Shown: in pieces, positions 60,310 through 64,000 of the stretch | How positions within the stretch are numbered: position 1 is the stretch's first letter | Layout: every line of letters starts with the position of its first letter | Assembly: GCF_018476885.1 (NCBI RefSeq) | Contig: NZ_JAHCVJ010000002.1 | Location: 124,001 to 188,000 of the forward strand | Origin: Geoanaerobacter pelophilus | Lineage (GTDB): Bacteria; Desulfobacterota; Desulfuromonadia; Geobacterales; DSM-12255 | Length of the DNA: 64,000 nucleotides | Reading direction: 5' to 3' | The notes under the pieces: model-generated | Databases searched by the model: none | Told to the model about the DNA's origin: nothing | What the model saw: the letters and a program-made list of their open reading frames with translations, nothing else | Translations under genes and position numbers: made by a program

Positions 60310-61039
60310 GTGATGCAACCTCCTCTACTTTCAGCACCTTCATTTTCACCAGCAGGTCGGGCCGCTTCTTGTGCAGCAGCAGCACCATGCCGGCGGTCAT
60401 CGCCCCTTCAAGGATCCCCAGCGGCAGCTGGGTAGGCACAAAGGCAAGGGCAATCTTGCTAAACAGGGGGAAGAGCGGGTCGCTCCCCCGAATTCCCGTA
60501 GCAAGTTCCAGCGATGTGGTCAGGTAGGTGGCCCAGTCAGTGAGCAGCCCGGCACAGAATCCTGCCAGACCGAGTCCGGCCCCCATGGAACGGAGCCCCC
60601 GGAAGGCGCCGTAGCCGACGAAAGAGCCAACCACCCCCATGGAGACGATATCCGCGCCGAGCGTGGAAAGGCCGCCGTGGGCCATGACCAGCGCCTGGAT
60701 CAACAGCGCCACGGTCGAAATCAGCACACTGACCAACGGGCCGAGCAGCACCGCGGAGATGGCAGTGCCGCAGGGGTGCGAGCAGGTACCGGCAGTCGGT
60801 ACCGGAATCGGCATACAGGAGATGATGAACACCACCGCCGCCAGGAGCCCCACCAGCGGCTTCAGCGACAGATCATCGCGGGAAAGGCTGTTCAGCCGCC
60901 TGAGCCCCAGTACCACAAACGGCGCGGCAACCACGAACCAGCCAGCGGCCCAGCCAAGCGGCAGGATTCCCTCGCTGATGTGCATGGCGTGAGCCGGAGC
61001 AGCATAGAGCACGAACAACAGCACAAAAAGTCTGATCAT
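60302..61039 (-). CDS. cbiM: Cobalt ECF transporter substrate-binding (S) component
   Basis: 245 residues. The signal-like N terminus (IRLFVLLFVLYAAPAHA) is followed by MHISEGILP, where the new N-terminal Met-His after processing is the metal ligand in CbiM/NikM proteins. Further marks: SCMPIPVPTAGTCSHPCGTAISAVLLGPLVSVLISTVALLIQALVMAHGGLSTLGADIVSMG and SKIALAFVPTQLPLGILEGAMTAG. Overlaps cbiA by four bases and the CbiN-like gene by eight. Cobalt is favoured over nickel because of the operon. Confidence 0.94.
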   Translation of the reverse strand: MIRLFVLLFVLYAAPAHAMHISEGILPLGWAAGWFVVAAPFVVLGLRRLNSLSRDDLSLKPLVGLLAAVVFIISCMPIPVPTAGTCSHPCGTAISAVLLGPLVSVLISTVALLIQALVMAHGGLSTLGADIVSMGVVGSFVGYGAFRGLRSMGAGLGLAGFCAGLLTDWATYLTTSLELATGIRGSDPLFPLFSKIALAFVPTQLPLGILEGAMTAGMVLLLHKKRPDLLVKMKVLKVEEVASHA

Positions 61040-62424
61040 TGCTGCAATGCTCCGAATTCCCGGCAGCTGGCCACAAAGTTTACCGCCATTTCCGGACAGC
61101 TGCCGAAATGGAGGTGGATATAGGAGGCCAGGCAGTTGCCGATCCGGTATCCCTCGGCGCCAAGATCGGTCTTCCCCTTGCGCACCGCGTAGATCCGCTC
61201 AATCTCCTGCGGCATGGCCGAGATCTCCGAATAGTGGAATTCGTGCCCCCTGGCCACCACCCCCTGGCCACCAAGAATGCTGTTACCGCAAAGCTCCACC
61301 TCGCGGTAACCGAGCGCCTTTCGTCTGGGGAGCATCCGGGTGACAACCGGGAAGATCCCGACGAAACTATGGGCAACCGTTTCCTGCTCCGGGGAATCGG
61401 CAACCCCGGCGGTGAGATAGATGAAACCGCCGCATTCGGCATAAACCGGCATGCCGTCGTTGATGGCACCGGCTATTGAGCTTTTCACCGCTTCATTACC
61501 CGCTAATTTTTCGGCGTAAAGTTCGGGATAACCGCCAGGGAGGTAGACCCCGGTGACCCCAGCCGGAAGGCCGGTGTCGCGAAGCGGCGAAAACGGGATC
61601 AACTCGGCGCCCGCTTCGCTCAGGAGCCGGAGGTTCTCTTCATAGACAAAGCAGAAAGCCTCGTCCCGAGCAACAGCGATCTTTACTGCCGGAGCAGATT
61701 CTTCGGCCGACACCGATGGGACTGGCGGGTCATCAGGCCTCCCCTCGGCAATTGCCCAGAGAGCGGCCATATCGACATGCTCGCGAATCGTTGCTGCCAG
61801 ATAATCCAGATAGGTAGGGGAGAGCGGATTGTCTTCCGCCGTGACCAGTCCCAGATGGCGGGAGGGGATGGCAAGGCGGCTGTCGGCCGGGATGCAGCCG
61901 AGAATCGCCGGTGGCGAGTCGAGCGAGGCCACGGCCTCGGCCAGAATATCAGCATGACTGTCGCTGGAGACCTGGTTGAAAATAATCCCGGCAATGGTGA
62001 TATCAGGATCAAACTCGGTGAACCCTTTGAGCAGTGCGGCCACGCTTCGGGCCTGGCCGCGGGCATCTACCACCAGGATGACCGGCGCATTGAGCAGCTC
62101 GGCCACCTGGGCGGTGCTCCCTACCGCCGAAACCCCGCCGAAGCCGTCGAACAGACCCATGACCCCTTCGATAACGGCGATATTGGCACCCTTGGTGTAC
62201 CGGAAAAAACTCTCCCTGACACCCTCACTGCCGCAGATCCAGCCATCAAGGTTGATCGATGGCCGGCGGGTGACCATCCGGTGGTAACCGGGATCGATAA
62301 AATCAGGCCCTACCTTGAACGGCGCAACGATAAGCTCGTTTCGTCTCAGTACCTCCATGATACCCAGGGTAATGGTGGTCTTTCCTGATCCGCTGTGGGG
62401 GGCGGCAATGACAAATGCCTTCAT
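61036..62424 (-). CDS. cbiA: Cobyrinic acid a,c-diamide synthase
   Basis: 462 residues. ATP-binding APHSGSGKTTITLGIMEVLRRN at the start, VGPDFIDPGYHRMVTRRPSINLD, VIEGVMGLFDGFGG, then the class I glutaminase domain: YLPGGYPELYAEKLAGN, nucleophile Cys in MPVYAECGGFIYLT, and His in GHEFHYSE. Amidates the a and c side chains. GGAAGGGAGA precedes the ATG. Four-base overlap with cbiM downstream. Confidence 0.94.
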   Translation of the reverse strand: MKAFVIAAPHSGSGKTTITLGIMEVLRRNELIVAPFKVGPDFIDPGYHRMVTRRPSINLDGWICGSEGVRESFFRYTKGANIAVIEGVMGLFDGFGGVSAVGSTAQVAELLNAPVILVVDARGQARSVAALLKGFTEFDPDITIAGIIFNQVSSDSHADILAEAVASLDSPPAILGCIPADSRLAIPSRHLGLVTAEDNPLSPTYLDYLAATIREHVDMAALWAIAEGRPDDPPVPSVSAEESAPAVKIAVARDEAFCFVYEENLRLLSEAGAELIPFSPLRDTGLPAGVTGVYLPGGYPELYAEKLAGNEAVKSSIAGAINDGMPVYAECGGFIYLTAGVADSPEQETVAHSFVGIFPVVTRMLPRRKALGYREVELCGNSILGGQGVVARGHEFHYSEISAMPQEIERIYAVRKGKTDLGAEGYRIGNCLASYIHLHFGSCPEMAVNFVASCREFGALQQ

Positions 62425-62439
62425 ACGGTCTCCCTTCCA

Positions 62440-63042
62440 TCACCCGTTTAACAGTTTTACCACCCTGTTGCCGTCTTCGTAGCAATCGATGATGTTGACG
62501 CAGCTGTAGTTCTGCTCGATATTGAACAGGCTGGACAGCGGTGCGCCGATGGCATTGAGCAACACCACCCGGTTTGCCCCGCCATGGGCCACCACCAGGA
62601 CATTTTCCCCGCGATGATTTGCCGTTATCCGGTCAATAGCAGGCATGATCCGGCCTTCCAGGTCCAGCAGGTTTTCGCCGCCGGGAACCCGGTAATTGAC
62701 GATATCTGCCAAGCGGCTCTGCCACTCGTGCGGCCACCGCTCCTGGATCTCGGCCCAAGTCATCCCTTCCCAGATACCGATGTTCAGCTCGCGCAGTGCC
62801 GGGTCCAAGACAGGCTCAATGCCGAGATGTTCACCAATGATCCCTGCCCCGATCCGGCAGCGCTGCAGATCACTGCTGTAACAGGCCGTTATCCGGGCAT
62901 CTGTGAGCCGCGGCTTCAATGCATGGTACTGCGCCACCCCGTGCTCACTCAGAGAGACGTCGACATGGCCATTATACCGTGGCGCACCAGCCCCCTCGAC
63001 TTCGCCGTGCCGGATGAGATAAATGCGTGTTTTTGCCGTCAT
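62440..63042 (-). CDS. cobC: Alpha-ribazole phosphatase
   Basis: 200 residues of the histidine-phosphatase superfamily: LIRHGEVEGAGAPRYNGHVDVSLSEHG (RHG catalytic motif), CYSSDLQRCRIGAGIIGEHLG, ELNIGIWEGMTWAEIQERWP and the second catalytic His in VLVVAHGGANRVVLLN. Removes phosphate from alpha-ribazole phosphate or the final cobalamin 5'-phosphate. Assignment to CobC rather than a general phosphoglycerate mutase rests on the neighbours (cobS, cobT). 15-base gap to cbiA. Confidence 0.88.
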   Translation of the reverse strand: MTAKTRIYLIRHGEVEGAGAPRYNGHVDVSLSEHGVAQYHALKPRLTDARITACYSSDLQRCRIGAGIIGEHLGIEPVLDPALRELNIGIWEGMTWAEIQERWPHEWQSRLADIVNYRVPGGENLLDLEGRIMPAIDRITANHRGENVLVVAHGGANRVVLLNAIGAPLSSLFNIEQNYSCVNIIDCYEDGNRVVKLLNG

Positions 63043-63052
63043 AACAGTCCTT

Positions 63053-63796
63053 TTATATTCTACCGCAAAAAACAGGGATCAGAATCAGCGCGGTAATTTC
63101 GTTCAGTTCGCTGACAAAGCCGATGATATCGCCGGTAACCCCGTCAAGCCGTTGCTCAAAGTATCTTCGGCAGCCAAAGGTACAGAGTGACAGTACCAGG
63201 AGCAGAGCCAGCCATGATGGCCCCAGCAGCGCGCATCCTGCCACCCCGGTCAACAGCAGGGCTGCCATGAGCTGCAACGGGCCGACCCCGTTGACAAAGG
63301 CTGCGCCGAGCCCTTCGGTCCGGGCAGTCCGGGCGCCGACGGCAGTAACAACCTGGGCACAGCGGGCCGCCATGGGGAAAAGCAGCAGGGTCTGCCATTT
63401 GAGTGCGGGGCTCAACGCATGAATCGCCTGGTATTTCAGACCGATACCCAGGATAAGACCCACGACTCCCACCGCTCCGACCCGCGAGTCCTTCATCACG
63501 GCCAGGAATCGCTCCTTCGGCCCCCTGGCGGCAAACCCGTCACAGACATCGGCCAGGCCATCGAGATGCAACGCCCCGGTAATCAGGGACAACAGCGTCA
63601 CCAGCAGCAGGTCGCCCACCTCAGCTGCCACTCGTCCGGCAAACAAGAAATCGACACCGGCCAGCATCCCGCCCAAGGCAAGCCCGACCAGCGGGAACAG
63701 GGCCATGGAACGCCCGAGATCGCGCTCTTCGCACCGCACCTGGAACGGCAGCGGAACAATGGTCAGAAACTGGAAGGCAATGACGAATAGTCTCAT
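63053..63796 (-). CDS. cobS: Cobalamin (adenosylcobinamide-GDP ribazole) synthase
   Basis: 247 residues, integral membrane protein joining adenosylcobinamide-GDP and alpha-ribazole (phosphate). Marks: FQFLTIVPLPFQVRCEERDLGRSMALFPLVGLALGG, SLITGALHLDGLADVCDGFAARGPKERFLAVMKDSRVGAVGVVGLIL (DGLADxxDG), then several helices, and GDIIGFVSELNEITALIL at the C terminus. 10-base gap to cobC. Confidence 0.93.
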   Translation of the reverse strand: MRLFVIAFQFLTIVPLPFQVRCEERDLGRSMALFPLVGLALGGMLAGVDFLFAGRVAAEVGDLLLVTLLSLITGALHLDGLADVCDGFAARGPKERFLAVMKDSRVGAVGVVGLILGIGLKYQAIHALSPALKWQTLLLFPMAARCAQVVTAVGARTARTEGLGAAFVNGVGPLQLMAALLLTGVAGCALLGPSWLALLLVLSLCTFGCRRYFEQRLDGVTGDIIGFVSELNEITALILIPVFCGRI

Positions 63797-63916
63797 GTTA
63801 ATTTTGGCCCAGCCTCACAATTCAAGAGTTGAGATGATCCCAAGGCGCCGAGAAAGAAGCTCCGCGTCCATTGCAGTACGATGAGGATTCTGATGACGAG
63901 GCGACACCGGTAGCGC

Positions 63917-64000
63917 TCAAGTATTGGATTGGGTCACGCCGGCCTCTTCAAAGCTGGCCATTTCTTTAAGTATCTTTACGCCCGCCTCGATCAGCCCCAT
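63917..64000 (-). CDS. cobT: cobT, C-terminal fragment cut by the window edge
   Basis: The last 27 codons before a TGA at 63919-63917 read MGLIEAGVKILKEMASFEEA and GVTQSNT. This is the conserved C terminus of nicotinate-nucleotide-dimethylbenzimidazole phosphoribosyltransferase (AMGLI.AAVKI..EMATFE.AGV), which activates the lower ligand. Most of the gene lies to the right of the window; the ATG at the very edge is internal. The 120 bases between it and cobS hold no gene. Confidence 0.8.
   Translation of the reverse strand: MGLIEAGVKILKEMASFEEAGVTQSNT

Noticed and set aside
63797-63916. Possible degenerate repeat (CAAGGCGCCGAGAAAG) between cobS and cobT
   Set aside because: Only about 15 bases resemble the element at 22843; too little to call a repeat copy.
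54960-64000. Search for a cobalamin riboswitch inside the cob operon
   Set aside because: No B12-box-like sequence is visible in the gaps; the operon promoter and any riboswitch would lie to the right of the window.
1-64000. CRISPR arrays, tRNA/rRNA genes and IS transposases
   Set aside because: No spaced repeat arrays, no cloverleaf-like or rRNA sequence and no transposase-like frame were recognised.

Overview
The window reads like the chromosome of a dissimilatory metal-reducing deltaproteobacterium of the Geobacter/Geotalea group (Desulfuromonadota). The pointers are a very large multiheme c-type cytochrome with the mixed CX4CH/CX2CH heme pattern seen in Geobacter, a giant secreted fibronectin-type protein beside it, an anaerobic (cbi-type) cobalamin operon, many small lipoproteins and coiled-coil periplasmic proteins, and dense GC-rich coding with strong Shine-Dalgarno sites. 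The species assignment is inference from family content; no rRNA or tRNA gene is visible.

Layout. 1-10630: a truncated extracellular multiheme cytochrome followed by a 2261-residue secreted protein with two beta-propeller-like repeat blocks and about 13 FN3 modules. 10823-12714: rtcB and archease (RNA ligation/repair). 12758-24786: housekeeping and envelope genes, including an alpha/beta hydrolase with an NAD-binding epimerase-like protein, an M48 protease, an ABC-2 exporter, small membrane proteins, lipoproteins, an Fe-S protein, two coiled-coil periplasmic proteins, a cupin, folK, a YHS protein, a transaldolase-like aldolase and a cell-surface lipoprotein. 25000-27424: an AT-rich insertion carrying a PrrC/RloC-like ABC-type ATPase (possible phage defence) and a possible small upstream ORF. 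27564-32725: an SGNH-like secreted protein, a repeat-bearing intergenic region and a pyruvate dehydrogenase-type operon (E1 alpha, an odd secreted heptad-repeat protein, E1 beta, E2).

32749-44772: a chemoreceptor; a two-gene ferritin-like operon; a four-gene overlapping operon of DedA, TVP38, an alkylhydroperoxidase-like protein and an ArsS-type radical SAM enzyme; a homocysteine methyltransferase/MTHFR fusion; a zinc-uptake ABC operon (znuACB); and a J-domain protein. 44854-45231 is a PilZ protein.

45411-64000 (all on the minus strand) is one long, mostly translationally coupled anaerobic cobalamin operon. In transcription order it runs cobT (cut by the right edge), cobS, cobC, cbiA, cbiM, a cbiN-like gene, cbiQ, cbiO, cbiX, cbiC, cbiD, cbiET, cbiL, a small exported protein, cbiF, a zinc-type dehydrogenase, a TrpD-like phosphoribosyltransferase, cbiG, a cbiH-cbiP fusion, cbiB and cobD. 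It combines a cobalt ECF transporter, the chelatase, most corrin-ring steps, amidation and nucleotide-loop assembly. No cbiJ/cobK-type precorrin-6A reductase, adenosyltransferase or cobU is recognisable inside the window. Two non-canonical genes (dehydrogenase and TrpD-like) and one unexplained exported protein sit inside the coupled operon; together with the gene fusion they are the most interesting leads.

A family of about 110-nt imperfectly palindromic repeats occurs three times (inside znuCB and on both sides of cbiET), with a related-looking element before the aldolase gene. A 12-base promoter core (GTGCTATAATTA) recurs in front of three small genes.
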